From Leptospira ainazelensis (GTDB taxonomy: Bacteria > Spirochaetota > Leptospiria > Leptospirales > Leptospiraceae), in the NCBI RefSeq assembly GCF_016918785.1, contig NZ_JAFFPT010000009.1, positions 1 to 64,000 on the forward strand: a stretch of DNA of 64,000 nt, read 5' to 3'. The notes below the pieces were generated by a model. The model was given only the letters and a program-made list of their open reading frames with translations. It had not been told where the DNA came from and made no database searches. The stretch's first letter is position 1, and each line of letters starts with the position of its first letter. Of this stretch, positions 36,584 through 53,937 are shown one piece after another. The translations under genes were made by a program, and so were the position numbers.

Positions 36584-37279
36584 ATGCAATTATTCGTGAA
36601 GATGAAACAAGTTATCGCAAATAACATTGTTAAAAAAGAGATATTGAAAACCTTAAGTTTTCATTTAAATCCGGAAACAATTCAGGGAATAGAGGATAAG
36701 GAATTCTTCAAAACGGCCTTAAAAACTCACCTGATTCTTTTGGGACTTTACATAATAGTAAACTTTCTTCTCTCACTACTCAACCTTTCATATTTAGTAG
36801 AGTATTCCCAAGTCATGAGAGGTTTTTTAGTAGAAGGCAAAATTTCCGTATTGATGTATTTGTTAAATTCCTTTCCTTACAATATTTTCTTCTTTGCATT
36901 ATCACTAGTAATTTTTGAACTTTTTGTCAGTATCAGTTCCTATTTTACAGTTAAAACTTTTGGAGAAAAGAACGTAAGTTTTTTCAGATGCGCGTCTTTG
37001 GTGATTTCAAGCAATCTTTACGTCTTATTATCGTTTTTTCCAATTTTATTCTTCTTCAGCCTGATGCCAAATTCAGCGAAAAAAGATATTTTCTATATGA
37101 TTCTCTTCATCGGTTTTGTGAGTCTTTTTTTAATCATAGGCATTTTGCTACAGGCAATCAGCTATTTTCGAATGGTAAAAACTGTATTTCAGCAAAATAG
37201 TGGCAGGGCTTTTCTGACTTGGTTTTCCCCTTTCTTAATTCTCTTATTTTTCTTTTTATGGACCTATAGGCCTGTTTAA
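36584..37279 (+). CDS. Multi-pass membrane protein (YIP1-like topology)
   Basis: 231 residues starting at an ATG 12 bp after the MORN gene, last in the rightward operon. After an amphipathic N-terminus (about 45 residues, LSFHLNPETIQGI) there are about five hydrophobic helices, including HLILLGLYIIVNFLLSLL, FFFALSLVIFELFVSIS and LILLFFFLWTYRPV. Size, helix spacing and the start resemble bacterial YIP1-domain proteins, but I see no decisive motif. Probably a small integral membrane component associated with the efflux system. Confidence 0.7.
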   Translation: MQLFVKMKQVIANNIVKKEILKTLSFHLNPETIQGIEDKEFFKTALKTHLILLGLYIIVNFLLSLLNLSYLVEYSQVMRGFLVEGKISVLMYLLNSFPYNIFFFALSLVIFELFVSISSYFTVKTFGEKNVSFFRCASLVISSNLYVLLSFFPILFFFSLMPNSAKKDIFYMILFIGFVSLFLIIGILLQAISYFRMVKTVFQQNSGRAFLTWFSPFLILLFFFLWTYRPV

Positions 37280-37413
37280 ATTAAGAATTACCCTGGAGAA
37301 AAGCATAGCCAATCGACTATTATAGTATTTGGTTTTTCAGTAGTTTAATTTACTCAAGCCGGCAGTTTGAGAATTCTTCGATGAGAAAAAGGGGAAAAGT
37401 AGTCCCCGGTTTC

Positions 37414-37457
<44 letters not shown>

Positions 37458-37466
37458 AACTTTTCG

Positions 37467-37485
37467 GGAGAATCGGAAATTCTCC
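37467..37485. terminator. Candidate bidirectional terminator
   Basis: GGAGAAT and ATTCTCC enclose a five-base loop between two convergent genes; a T6 run follows shortly on the plus strand. It would end the rightward RND operon and possibly the leftward glycosyltransferase transcript. The stem is short. Confidence 0.45.
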
Positions 37486-37505
37486 TCATCATTTTTTAGA
37501 AACTC

Positions 37506-39239
<1,734 letters not shown>

Positions 39240-39254
39240 TTTTTATTCCTTTTT

Positions 39255-39542
39255 TTAATCCATAAATCCGGATTCGAGGACACAGGTATTAAAACCTTTG
39301 CATGTAGTTTCAGATTCGAAACAAGGAAGAACAAAACTCTGTTCTCGGATACAACCGCTCTCGCAGTCGATCATCGCCTGATTCTTTTCAAGTTCCGTAA
39401 CCCTAACGTCTTTAAACGTGGTCACCGCACACTGAACGAAGAACTTACACGCCGAACTGCACTTTTGTTGAACGTATTCCTGACAGGAAACGAAAGGTAA
39501 GATCGTTAATAAGAGGAAAAGAAGAATTCTTCTCGGATTCAT
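39255..39542 (-). CDS. Small cysteine-rich lipoprotein
   Basis: 95 residues from the ATG at 39540-39542, preceded by GGGGG; an upstream TTG at 39557 is less likely. The signal ends LPFVSC, making Cys20 the lipid site. Eight further cysteines occur in the 75-residue mature part, including two CxxxC pairs (KCSSAC, DCESGC), so a disulphide-stabilised helical hairpin is likely. It is a type of small Leptospira lipoprotein I cannot assign a function. It lies between rlmN and the glycosyltransferase on the same strand with short gaps, so it may be read through from rlmN. Confidence 0.8.
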   Translation of the reverse strand: MNPRRILLFLLLTILPFVSCQEYVQQKCSSACKFFVQCAVTTFKDVRVTELEKNQAMIDCESGCIREQSFVLPCFESETTCKGFNTCVLESGFMD

Positions 39543-39568
39543 TCCCCCATTTTTCAAAAAGGAAAACT

Positions 39569-40634
<1,066 letters not shown>

Positions 40635-40836
40635 GAGAATCATCCTACAAGTCTATGTTTTTCTCTATGGTCGTAGAGAAAACTCTTTTCAAACTCTATT
40701 TTTCCATGAAGAAAAAAAAGGCGACGAAACCACGACCGGTTCTTTTCAAAAGACTCCTCCCCTTTTTGTTTTTATAAGAATCCTTATGTCTTTTACTTTT
40801 TATAAAGTTATGTTTCTCAGTTAGAGTTAGTTTCGT

Positions 40837-41265
40837 GCGGTTTATACGAACTTCGCACAATTGCAGATCAAAGCGTTAAACAGTGATTTTCATCGGCAGA
40901 ATTACCACAAAACTCGGCGCTCCAACTGGAAAGGGTCGCGTTTAGGCGAACTTCGCATAAATGCCAAAATCAAACAGAAAGATCGGATTCTTTTGGTCGG
41001 AGTTACCACAAAACTCGGGGCTCCAACTGGAAAGGGTCGCGTTTAGGCGAACTTTGCATAAACGTAAAAAAATTCGCATGCAAATTACAAACGATCCTTC
41101 TTCGTTAAAACAAAACTCGAGACTCCAATTGAAAAGTCGCGTTTAGGCGAACTTCGCATAAATGCCAAAATCAAACAGAAAATTCGGATTCTCTTTTGGT
41201 CGTAGGTACGGCAAAACGCGGGACTCCAACTGGAAAGACGCGTTTAGCTGAACTTCGCATAAACA
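40837..41265. repeat. Tandem array 1 of ~101-bp units
   Basis: Five copies of a core close to GCGTTTAGGCGAACTTCGCA begin at 40837, 40938, 41039, 41139 and 41240, a period of 100-101 bp. The DNA between cores is also conserved (AAAATCAAACAGAAA, TTTTGGTCGGAGTTACC, CTCGGGGCTCCAACTGGAAAG), so this is a tandem repeat and not a spacer array. Each core contains the palindrome GCGAA-C-TTCGC. The array lies between rlmN and a small membrane protein gene; short open frames in it are by-products of the repeat. Confidence 0.9.
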
Positions 41266-41303
41266 AACAAAAAGATCAAATTCTTCTATCGAAAGTTTTC
41301 CAT

Positions 41304-41693
41304 CTAAGAACGATCCAAGATTCTATAAAACAAATAAGGGGAAACTGCAATCCACAGGAGGACAAGAATCCAGAGTTCTCCTTGGAAAAAATCGTGTGCG
41401 CGATAGAATTCGGAGATCGGTTTTTGCGACCAAAAGACTATCATAGTAAATTCAAAAACTTCGGTAAAAATCACCCAAAGAACCCCGACTAAGATCGACT
41501 GTCTCGAATTTGCAAATGGATAATATTTCGCGATCCAAGCGATCGGAATACTCAAAAGGAGAATACCTGTAAATACCGAAATCTGATGCGATAAAAACTC
41601 TCCGAAAAGATTCTTATAAGTAAGTTCTCGAATCGCCGCATTCAAAAACGCAAAAACAAGAAGAAAGAACCAAAAAAAAGAATATCGAGTCAT
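41304..41693 (-). CDS. Small four-helix membrane protein, unknown
   Basis: 129 residues from the ATG at 41691-41693, directly behind a GGGAAATT; seven more upstream codons are open. Four hydrophobic helices are visible (FFWFFLLVFAFLNAAI, VFTGILLLSIPIAWIA, ILVGVLWVIFTEVFEFTMI, LWILVLLWIAVSPYLF) with conserved-looking acidic residues in the third. No family is recognised. It ends at the edge of repeat array 1 and has no close partner on its strand. Confidence 0.7.
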   Translation of the reverse strand: MTRYSFFWFFLLVFAFLNAAIRELTYKNLFGEFLSHQISVFTGILLLSIPIAWIAKYYPFANSRQSILVGVLWVIFTEVFEFTMIVFWSQKPISEFYRAHDFFQGELWILVLLWIAVSPYLFYRILDRS

Positions 41694-42149
41694 AATTTCC
41701 CTCACTCTTCTCAAATCAACTCTACGATTCGAAGAACTTCCATTCTAAAATTCGCGCCTTTCTATTGATAAATGTCTACTGAAAAGTTTCGTAGAGGGCA
41801 ATCCATTGTTGATGAGTGGAACTCTCGAAATGTAGAAACGCGTTTTTGGGAATTTGGAAAAACTAAAAACTTCTCTGAAAGTTTAGAGTTTGTCGCAAAA
41901 CCCAAAAAAAATGTAGGAACTCCAATAAAAATTTAACAAAAACAAGTTTGTTAGAATATTCTTGGAAGCGTCGGCCAGGCTAAAAAAGGAATCTGTAGGA
42001 ACTCCATCGTTTTTATTACGAGCTCATCGAATGTTATGGAAGATTTCTTGGAAGGTCTTGAGACAACCTGAATGAAAAACGGCTTTAAGTTCGGTGAGAT
42101 TATTTTCGCCGAAACATTTTTTCGGAAAATCGGTCAATATTAAAATATT
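41694..42149. other. Intergenic region with two short repeat motifs
   Basis: No gene is seen in about 455 bp. TGTAGGAACTCC occurs at 41912-41923 and again at 41994-42005 in the same orientation; the motif recurs elsewhere in the window. Confidence 0.6.
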
Positions 42150-42908
42150 CTAAAATAGATCGAGCCAGGCCTTGTGAATATCCGGCTTCTCCATAAAATA
42201 GGTTCCGATCAGTGCGGCGTCCACGAGTTTTCGAAAGTTATCGAGATCGGAACGATTTTTCACACCTGATTCTCCCACCTTAATCACGTTAGGCGGTAAA
42301 AAGGAAGAAACCTCTTCGACGAGATTTTTGTGAATCTGAAACGTATCCAAGTCTCTTGTGTTGATTCCTATGATTTCGGCGCCACAATCCAAAGCCAACT
42401 TTGCCTCTTCAGACGTATGAACTTCCACAAGGCTGTCCATTCCCAAAGAAAGTGCGGATTTTAAAAATGTTTTGATTTGTTCCGGAGTCAGAATTCTTAC
42501 AATTAAAAGAATCGCAGAAGCGCCGTATTCTCTTGCTTCCCGAATCTGGATCTCGTTTAGAATAAAGTCTTTTCTTAAAACGGGAATCCTTACCTTGGAA
42601 GAAACGTTCTTCAAATCTTCCAAGGAACCGCCAAAATAATCTCGATCGGTCAAAACCGAAATCGCCGACGCTCCACAATCTTCGTAAACGCTCGCGATCT
42701 TTACCGGATCATAGTCGGTACGAATTTCACCGGCGGAAGGACTTTTCCTTTTACATTCTGCGATGATCGAGAACTTACGACTTCTGAGGGATTCCCGAAG
42801 TCCGAGTCCTTGATAAGGAGTTGGATCAAAACTACGAGTATTCAGAATCTCGTTCTGTTTGGTGGCAATGATTTCCCGGAGAACCCGGTGCAATTGAGCG
42901 GAAGACAT
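42150..42908 (-). CDS. trpC: Indole-3-glycerol phosphate synthase
   Basis: 252 residues starting at an ATG. The TIM-barrel signature is clear: [17 protein letters not shown] near residue 48, then [60 protein letters not shown] and [12 protein letters not shown]. It converts carboxyphenylamino-deoxyribulose phosphate to indole-3-glycerol phosphate in tryptophan synthesis. Length is normal for a monofunctional enzyme. It follows a STAS-domain gene by seven bases on the same strand, with no other trp gene nearby. Confidence 0.95.
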   Translation of the reverse strand: MSSAQLHRVLREIIATKQNEILNTRSFDPTPYQGLGLRESLRSRKFSIIAECKRKSPSAGEIRTDYDPVKIASVYEDCGASAISVLTDRDYFGGSLEDLKNVSSKVRIPVLRKDFILNEIQIREAREYGASAILLIVRILTPEQIKTFLKSALSLGMDSLVEVHTSEEAKLALDCGAEIIGINTRDLDTFQIHKNLVEEVSSFLPPNVIKVGESGVKNRSDLDNFRKLVDAALIGTYFMEKPDIHKAWLDLF

Positions 42909-42915
42909 TTGAGGC

Positions 42916-43248
<333 letters not shown>

Positions 43249-43327
43249 GGGAATATCCTTAAGTTTTTGCTACTGACAACTATCGGGGGTGAAAATAACC
43301 TGTCAATCACTGTTCCAAGGTCAAAAA

Positions 43328-44716
<1,389 letters not shown>

Positions 44717-44884
44717 TCGACATATTTCTTCGGTTTTCCGTCTTCGGCCCCTTCCAAAGAGCAGCGTAGAATCAATCACGAATTTCGATCTCAAAACGTA
44801 GGAATATTTACAGCGCGTTCCAAAACTCGATGATCATAGTTAGAAAGATCAAGCCGCAAGAACCTGTCTGCCTCAGTTTTGTGA

Positions 44885-45295
44885 CTAGTTCTTATAGAAC
44901 CCTTGCTTTGAAAGCAATTCACCCAGGAACTCGGAAGTATTCCATTCTTCAATGATGAACCCATCTTTAAATTTAGAGACTACCATTTCATCCCACTTAA
45001 TCGTTTTTTTAGGAACTAATTTGTTGCTCTTCGAGGGTTTGATTTTTCCTTTTAATGTTCTTTTCCAAACGACAACCTCTTCGGTCTGAACTAAGAATTG
45101 AATTTTAACGATTTTTAAGTCGTAGAAATATTTATTTAGATCGCGCAACCACCTTTTTATGATTTCGTGCCCTTTATAATCTTTTTTAGAGGTATGAACA
45201 ATATAGTTTCGCGCAAATGCGCCTTGAATCGAATTCGGGTTATTATTTTGTATTAATTCTTTTAGAATATATTCTATTTTCTCAGTGTTTTTCAT
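44885..45295 (-). CDS. SnoaL-like (NTF2-fold) protein
   Basis: 136 residues starting at an ATG. It begins with a helix (EKIEYILKELIQNNN), then ARNYIVHTSKKDYKGHEIIKRWLRDLNK, a pattern common in SnoaL-type polyketide-cyclase-like proteins (YxxHxP... G.e....), then beta strands VKIQFLVQTEEVVVWKRTLKGK and FIIEEWNTSE. No catalytic assignment can be made. It stands alone between murD and repeat array 2; its base use is AT-rich like the flanks, so recent acquisition is possible. Confidence 0.65.
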   Translation of the reverse strand: MKNTEKIEYILKELIQNNNPNSIQGAFARNYIVHTSKKDYKGHEIIKRWLRDLNKYFYDLKIVKIQFLVQTEEVVVWKRTLKGKIKPSKSNKLVPKKTIKWDEMVVSKFKDGFIIEEWNTSEFLGELLSKQGFYKN

Positions 45296-45628
45296 AATAT
45301 TCCTATAGGGTGATTCTACTTTATTGATTTGTAATTTAGATTTTAAGCATTATTTATTTTTTTGTGAACTGCTATTTGAGTCTGATCCGGAAAAAAGATT
45401 TCGCTATCGACGTAGTAAATTCTTCAAAATCCTGTGCACGCCCCTTTTTCGGTCATTTTAAATTTTTTAGACCACCCTTGGAAACGGAGATGATTCTATT
45501 CTATGAAAGGAGTCATCGATTGTATATAATGTTGAGCAGCCGAATTTCGCATAAAAAATTTTCAGTTAAGATACGAACGTCCTTTGCACTGTTTCGACAA
45601 AATTAGGTGATTCTGTCCAACGCGGGCA
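45296..45628. other. Intergenic region, degenerate repeat unit
   Basis: No credible gene. A decayed repeat core, CGAATTTCGCATAA, starts at 45541, about 97 bp before the matching point of the first clear unit of array 2, and probably marks its worn left end. Confidence 0.5.
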
Positions 45629-46255
45629 GCGTTTAGGCGAACTTCGCACAATTGCGGGTGAAACGTTCAAAACCAGACTCTCAAAGTCGGAGTTACGACG
45701 AAGAAAAGCGACCCGCTCAAACCCGCGTAGCGTTTATACGAACTTCGCACAATTGCGAGTGAAACGTTTAGAAGTTGACTCCCGACGTCAGTGTTACGAC
45801 GACCTAAGCGATTTCTATCAGACCGGGCTACATTTAGGCGAACTTCGCACAATTGCGGGTGTAACGTTTAGAAGCTGTCTCCCGACGTTGGAGTTACGAC
45901 GACGCAAAGGTAATTCCGTCCAACCACGCGTTTAGGCGAACTTCGCGTAAACGAAACGTCAAAATCAAACAGAAAACTCGTACTCTTTTGGTCGGAGGTA
46001 CGGCAATACTCGGGGCTCCAACTGAAAAGTCGCGTTTAGGCGAACTTCGCGCAAATGCAGATTAAGCATCCAAAACCGGATTCTCAACGTCGGAATTACG
46101 ACGACCCAAGGCGACCCTCTCAAACCACGCGTTTAGGCGAACTTCGCACAATTGCGGGTGGAACGTTTAGAAGCCGATTTTCACGTTGGAGTTACGACGA
46201 AGCAAAGCGATTTCTGTCAAATCGGGCTGCGTTTATAGGAACTTCGCACAAGTGC
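45629..46255. repeat. Tandem array 2 of ~100-bp units
   Basis: Seven copies of the same core as array 1 begin at 45629, 45730, 45830, 45928, 46032, 46129 and 46229, with a period of 97-104 bp. Most units carry a subtype-specific body (GGGTGAAACGTT, GTTGGAGTTACGACGA, CAAAGCGATT), but the unit from 45928 has the array-1 body (AAAATCAAACAGAAA, TTTTGGTCGGAGGTAC). The orientation is the same as array 1. It lies between the SnoaL-like gene and the HD-GYP gene. Confidence 0.9.
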
Positions 46256-46370
46256 GCCTCGGCGAAGGATACTCAAACCAGGGAAACTCCTGCGAACCAG
46301 CTTGTTATTTTTAATTTTGAAAAGACAAGGCGCCCAAATTAAATCTTGAGGAAAAGACTTTGAATTTCGA

Positions 46371-48353
46371 TCAGCGAAGATGCCCTGAATTGGAAAGTCT
46401 TTCGTAAACCTTCCCTTCGATAAAGATCTTAAGAAGATCGAAATCCACATGATTCTCGCGAGCCTCCATCTGCAAAATATCCAGGGCCCGTTCCAACGGA
46501 ACCGCTCTTTTATAAGGACGATCCTTATCGGTAAGAGCGTCGAAAATATCGGAGATCGTCATGATCTTTGATTGAACAGGGATCGAATCTCCGGCCAATC
46601 CCCTTGGATAACCGGTTCCATCGAGTTTCTCATGATGCGCGTGTGCAATGGATGGAACCATCTTTAAATCGCCCGTCCAAGGAATTTTACTCAAAAACTG
46701 GAACGTATGCTCCACGTGCGATTCAATTTCTTTTCTTTCAGCAAAATCTAAAGAGCCTTTTTTGATCGTAAGAAAACCGAATTCATAAGGGGAAATGAGA
46801 TTCAGATTTTCACCGGCAGTTGTGGAATAATTCACTTTTGCAATCTCTTCCAGCATTTGAAAATTAGATTCTTCTAAAATAGAAGGTTCGTTAGAGTCGA
46901 TTACGATCTGAAACATCTGATCGAGTTTTTGATATTCAACCTGAAGTTCGAATTCAAGAGAGGTTTCATAATCAGCAAAACCGGCGCTTCCGTGTTTTTT
47001 TAGGTAATCGGTTTTCTTTTGTAGAATCCTGGACTCGATGTCCTTCTTGATATATTGAAATCTCCAACGAATCAGTTCGAGTTCGTAGTCTTCCAATTTT
47101 TTGGATTTGACCAAAACCTTCTCTCGAACTCCCACTTTTCCGAAATCATGCAACAAAGACGCATAACGTATTTCTTTGATTTGTTCTTTGGAGAATTTGA
47201 TATCCCTGTATTTCCCGTCTCCTACCTGATCCACCGTTTCAGCAAGACCGACCGTAAGAAGCGCTACACGAAAAGAATGACCGCTTGTTGTCGGATCCCG
47301 AGATTCGATCGCGTTTACGGAAGCGGTAACGAATCCTTCAAAAAGCGTCTCAATCTCTTGTAAAAGATTATTATTCTGAATCGCGACTGCCGCCTGTCCC
47401 GCAACGCTCATCACGAGCTGCGCGGAATAATCGTCAAAGGGAAGAATGTCCTTTCCCTTCATCTGATCCACGGTTAACTTCTGATTGAAGTTCCTTTTTT
47501 TATTTATTAGCTGAATGACCCCAACGACTTCGTTCCTATGATTTTTCATGGGAACAACCAGCATGGATTTAGTATGATAATTGGATAAAACGTCAAAATT
47601 ACTATTAAAGGTATATTCCGCGTCTTCGGATAGATCGTAGACGTCGGGAATATTTAAAATTTTGCCGGTAGCGGCGACATATCCTGCGATACTCGATTTG
47701 TTAATAGGAAGTAAAAATTCTTCCGTATCTATATCCATGGAAGAAATCTTAAATCTCAAATTTTTTATAAAACCGAGTTCGTCTTTTTCAACGAGATAAA
47801 GAGAGCCCGAATCGGCGACTGCGATCTCCCTCGCGCTAAAAATAATTTCCCGAAGGAGTTTGTTAAAATCCTTCTCGTCGGCAAGACTGATTCCGATCCG
47901 AGTCAACTTCGAAATTTCGTATTTTGTAGTGTTAACTTTGTGCTGAAGATCGAATTGATCCGTAATCATCTGAATTTGAGTAAAAGCGTTCAGAACCGTC
48001 TTATTCAAAATCACGTCAGAGGAGGATTCCGGAAGAATTGCGAAGATCAAATCGTCTTCTATTTTCAAATCCTCCGATTCCGTATAATCAAGATTCTCGT
48101 TCAGAATAAAACGGCTGAGAATCAAAGGATTGCTCTGAAATTGTTTATGAATCTTTCTTTGATATTCTTTTAAGGTAGGAACGGAAAGATAAAATATTAT
48201 GTTTAAAAAGCCGACGGAATCACGAATGACCTCGGATTCAAAGAATTCTTTCAATTCTAAAAATTGGACTTCTAAACGTGAAGTAACGGGATTGAGTCTT
48301 TTGGCGATTGAACGGGAGTCCGTGACTATGTATTTAGGGAACTTCTGACTCAT
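46371..48353 (-). CDS. GAF and HD-GYP domain protein, probable cyclic-di-GMP phosphodiesterase
   Basis: About 660 residues from the ATG at 48351-48353 ([10 protein letters not shown]). Residues about 150-315 form a GAF domain ([65 protein letters not shown]). The HD-GYP domain follows (about 355-640): [24 protein letters not shown] with the metal-binding [18 protein letters not shown] with the GYP motif, and [14 protein letters not shown]. An insertion of about 100 residues separates HDFGK from [11 protein letters not shown], which is longer than in minimal HD-GYP proteins. It should hydrolyse cyclic di-GMP in response to a ligand or redox signal sensed by GAF. Confidence 0.9.
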   Translation of the reverse strand: MSQKFPKYIVTDSRSIAKRLNPVTSRLEVQFLELKEFFESEVIRDSVGFLNIIFYLSVPTLKEYQRKIHKQFQSNPLILSRFILNENLDYTESEDLKIEDDLIFAILPESSSDVILNKTVLNAFTQIQMITDQFDLQHKVNTTKYEISKLTRIGISLADEKDFNKLLREIIFSAREIAVADSGSLYLVEKDELGFIKNLRFKISSMDIDTEEFLLPINKSSIAGYVAATGKILNIPDVYDLSEDAEYTFNSNFDVLSNYHTKSMLVVPMKNHRNEVVGVIQLINKKRNFNQKLTVDQMKGKDILPFDDYSAQLVMSVAGQAAVAIQNNNLLQEIETLFEGFVTASVNAIESRDPTTSGHSFRVALLTVGLAETVDQVGDGKYRDIKFSKEQIKEIRYASLLHDFGKVGVREKVLVKSKKLEDYELELIRWRFQYIKKDIESRILQKKTDYLKKHGSAGFADYETSLEFELQVEYQKLDQMFQIVIDSNEPSILEESNFQMLEEIAKVNYSTTAGENLNLISPYEFGFLTIKKGSLDFAERKEIESHVEHTFQFLSKIPWTGDLKMVPSIAHAHHEKLDGTGYPRGLAGDSIPVQSKIMTISDIFDALTDKDRPYKRAVPLERALDILQMEARENHVDFDLLKIFIEGKVYERLSNSGHLR

Positions 48354-48549
48354 CCTTTCTAGGAACCAATGAAATCGTACGGGAAATATAGTGGAAAGAG
48401 AATTTTTCCCAAAACCTGTCAAAAAAAATTAACTGTTATTTAAGAAATGAAATATTCTTAAAATCGCGTTTTTGGAAGGAAAACTTAGAAGGAAACGGCG
48501 CTGTCTGAAAAAAAACGAAAATTTGGAAACCCTCCGAAGGGAGGAAAAC

Positions 48550-48585
48550 TTCTTCTTAGACCGAATAGGATCAGCCTAAGAAGAA
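48550..48585 (-). terminator. Terminator after flgE
   Basis: TTCTTCTTAG (48550-48559) and CTAAGAAGAA (48576-48585) form a perfect 10-bp stem with a 16-base loop just past the flgE stop. On the minus strand GTTTTCC follows. It fits the end of the hook operon. Confidence 0.6.
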
Positions 48586-48600
48586 ATCATTAAAGAATTC

Positions 48601-49995
<1,395 letters not shown>

Positions 49996-50022
49996 AAAGC
50001 TGTTACCTTGATTATCCTTTGT

Positions 50023-50730
50023 TTATTCGTATGAATTGCTTTTGTCTTTACCCGGAAACTTCCAGTCCGACGGTTTTTCATCCGCCGCTGTTTTATCTTT
50101 GAGTTCCGGAGGTTGTACAGTTGTTTCGGAAGAAACTTCCTTTGGTTCCGATTTGGTCTGTACTGCGTTAGGCGCCGTTTGTGGAGCGGGCGCCAATGTT
50201 TGAGTTTGAGCCTGGTTAAAAGCCGCTTCCTGTTCCTTGAGAACGATCGGATCGCTGATCAGAGTGATCTGTTCCACGTCGATCGATCTTCCGTTGACAC
50301 GAACAAACGTCTTCCCTTCTCCATCGAAGAAAAGAGCTCCCGCGATACCCGCGATACTTTCGCCGTTTACGAAGTCCGGACCGGAGACAAGTTTTCCAAC
50401 CAGAGAAAAACTTTGACGATTTCCCATCTTCTGAATTCCGGTAGAGATATTGTTCATCTGTTCAAGAGAGGAGAATTGCGCCATCTGCGCGATAAAATCC
50501 TGATCCTTGACCGGATTGGTAGGATCTTGAGACGAAAGTTGAGTTATGAGGAGTTTTAGAAAATCATCCTTACCGAGGGACTTTACCGTGGAACGAATTT
50601 CAATTCCTTTGAGACCGTTTTTTTCTTCCTTCTCCAGATTCTCCATGTGGTTCCGGATTTTAAAACTTCTGTCTCCTTCGAGGTAATGATCTCTTGTAGC
50701 TTGTTGGCTTACGCCGGATGTTTCTGGCAT
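50023..50730 (-). CDS. flgD: Flagellar hook capping protein
   Basis: 235 residues starting at an ATG 18 bp after the fliK-like stop. The FlgD core is seen in [45 protein letters not shown] (residues about 52-96), followed by SLVGKLVSG and a beta domain. The C-terminal third is low-complexity (Pro/Gln/Ala, then charged) and is likely disordered, an extension beyond the minimal family. It caps the growing hook so that FlgE subunits can add. The N-terminal 40 residues are unusually polar. Confidence 0.92.
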   Translation of the reverse strand: MPETSGVSQQATRDHYLEGDRSFKIRNHMENLEKEEKNGLKGIEIRSTVKSLGKDDFLKLLITQLSSQDPTNPVKDQDFIAQMAQFSSLEQMNNISTGIQKMGNRQSFSLVGKLVSGPDFVNGESIAGIAGALFFDGEGKTFVRVNGRSIDVEQITLISDPIVLKEQEAAFNQAQTQTLAPAPQTAPNAVQTKSEPKEVSSETTVQPPELKDKTAADEKPSDWKFPGKDKSNSYE

Positions 50731-50748
50731 GATGATTTCCTCCGAGGC

Positions 50749-52362
50749 CTATACTTTCAGATCGAGCAGTTTCTCTGTTTTCCCTTCGGTTTTTTCGGAA
50801 AAACCATGAGTCTCGGAAGAATTTTCTTCAAAGGAAAGTTCATCGTCTTCCCGGGAAGAATTTTTGAAATCGGAGTTCCATTCCTCGCCGAATGCGGTTT
50901 GAAAAGAATGAGAATCTTGTTTTTGTTTTTCGGAGTCGCCGTTAAATACGAATGTTTCTTCTCTTTCCTTTACTTCGATGATTAGAGATTCAAGTTCGAG
51001 GCCGTTCGCCTTTAGATCCTGTTTTAGGTTCGCGAGTTCGGCGGTTAATTGTTGTTTGATGAAATCGGATTCTACCAGAAGTTTTCCTCGAACTACGTCC
51101 TTGTCCGTAGAAAGGGAAAGCGACATCTGACCGAGATCCTTCGGATTCATACGAATACTCGCTTCCGTTTTGCCGTTGTCGAGGATTTGAACCCTTGCGG
51201 AACGGATCAGGTTTTGAAAGTTCTGTTGAATGTCCTTTTTAGAAAGAACGTGCGATTCTTTGGAAATCGGGAATTCTTTCCCGGAACCCGGAATTTCTCT
51301 CCCCACAACGTTAGGCGTCGTTGAACCCTTAACCAAGGAAGAATAAGAATCTCCGGATCCTCCGCGTGAAAATTGCTCCTGTCCGGATTTACCCGAAGAA
51401 TTTTCGGAAAATTGATTGAGAACGGCCGTTTTGATCTCCTCTCTTCCCGAAGTTTTTAAGTGAAAATAAGAATCCGTCTTTTTGTCCCTGCTGATTTTCC
51501 ATTTTTCGGAATCAACCGCCAGTTCTTTCGCAACTTCAGTTTTGTTCTCTTCGGCGATCTTCGAAAAATTTTCCTTTTGGGAAAAATTCTTCACATTCTC
51601 CTTTAAATCCTTAGAAGTCTGTTCAAGCGAACGAGTTTCAGGTTGTAAGAATTTGGATTCTTTCTCAAGGGATACTTCTTCCCTTTGTTCCGATCGAACC
51701 TTGTTTTCTTTGGACGCCTTGATCGGGGCGGTCTCTTGCGATTGTTCTTGGACGAGGAAGGTTGTTTCCGATTTTTCTTCGACGTCGACTTCGCTTAACA
51801 ATTCAGGGGATTCTTCTCTTGAAAAAAGGGTTTGTACAAGATCCGTAGTGGAAGAAAGCGGTTCTGTCTCGAGTTCGGAAACGACGACTTCTTCCGCCGC
51901 GATCTCGGCTTCGAGTTCGTTTAATATTTCGGTTTCAATTTTCGGATCTACGATTTCGTCCGATTTTGCGTCTGCGACGAGAAACCAGGGAAGAACGGAA
52001 ACGCCGGAGGATTCTTCGATAGTCCCGAGTTCGTCTTCTTCCGGTGTTATTGCCGTTTCCTCGTCCTTAGAAGTTTCGGATACTTCTGGAGATGATATTT
52101 CGTCTTTCGATTCTAATTCTTCTTTTGGAACTTCTTTTACTTCTTCCTTTTTTTCGGAAGTTTCAGTTTTGGTGAAAGTGTTCTGAATTCCGGAAAGGGT
52201 TTCATCCAACCCTTTTTGAGCGGACCCCTGAAGCGATTTCATAAGATCCATAAAAGAGTTCTTTCCGATCAAACCGGAAAAAGAGGCCGCGTTTAAGGTC
52301 GATTCCGTTACACGCGTTTGAGGTTTATAATCTGATATGGAAAGATCGCCTGAAATATTCAT
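50749..52362 (-). CDS. FliK-like hook-length control protein
   Basis: 537 residues from an ATG preceded by GGAG at seven bases. The first 380 residues are Glu/Ser/Lys-rich with little order, as expected for the ruler part. The C-terminal domain (about 390-480) has the Flg_hook pattern: [67 protein letters not shown]. It measures the hook and switches export substrate. It leads the fliK-flgD-flgE operon on the minus strand. Assignment rests on the C-terminal domain and position. Confidence 0.88.
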   Translation of the reverse strand: MNISGDLSISDYKPQTRVTESTLNAASFSGLIGKNSFMDLMKSLQGSAQKGLDETLSGIQNTFTKTETSEKKEEVKEVPKEELESKDEISSPEVSETSKDEETAITPEEDELGTIEESSGVSVLPWFLVADAKSDEIVDPKIETEILNELEAEIAAEEVVVSELETEPLSSTTDLVQTLFSREESPELLSEVDVEEKSETTFLVQEQSQETAPIKASKENKVRSEQREEVSLEKESKFLQPETRSLEQTSKDLKENVKNFSQKENFSKIAEENKTEVAKELAVDSEKWKISRDKKTDSYFHLKTSGREEIKTAVLNQFSENSSGKSGQEQFSRGGSGDSYSSLVKGSTTPNVVGREIPGSGKEFPISKESHVLSKKDIQQNFQNLIRSARVQILDNGKTEASIRMNPKDLGQMSLSLSTDKDVVRGKLLVESDFIKQQLTAELANLKQDLKANGLELESLIIEVKEREETFVFNGDSEKQKQDSHSFQTAFGEEWNSDFKNSSREDDELSFEENSSETHGFSEKTEGKTEKLLDLKV

Positions 52363-52709
52363 ACTGAGCTCCGCAGTATTAAAATCGATCTTTCATGGAA
52401 TTCCTTGATGGTTTTTTAAATTATCTTCTTCCCTTTTACGATTATGTCGCACAATTTTGAGAATGGGAGTTCCCACATTCGGGAAATTGCCTTCTAAATC
52501 GAAATTCTTCCGGAAAATCGAAAAAGTAGGAACTCACACTTTTCCCAAAAGACTTTCCAAAACGAAAAAATACAAAACATCCAACGGACTCCAAATTCCG
52601 TATTTTCTCAAACGTTGAAACCTTTTTTGATAATTCAATAAACTGAATGTGTTTTCCTAATCTTCCGAATCGAAGACGCCGAACGTTCCGTTTTCGAAGA
52701 CGGTTTTTT
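52363..52709. other. Intergenic region with inverted short repeats
   Basis: No gene is seen. GGAGTTCCCACA (52466-52477) and GTAGGAACTCACA (52526-52538) are inverted relatives of the short motif also found at 41912, 41994 and 62430. The promoter for the hook operon must lie near 52363-52440, but I see no clear consensus. Confidence 0.5.
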
Positions 52710-53933
<1,224 letters not shown>

Positions 53934-53937
53934 AAGA

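Noticed and set aside
40861..41492. Small plus-strand ORFs inside repeat array 1
   Set aside because: They repeat with the array unit, lack ribosome-binding sites and change frame between units.
46055..46450. ORFs at the end of array 2
   Set aside because: They derive from the repeat units and overlap the HD-GYP gene on the other strand.
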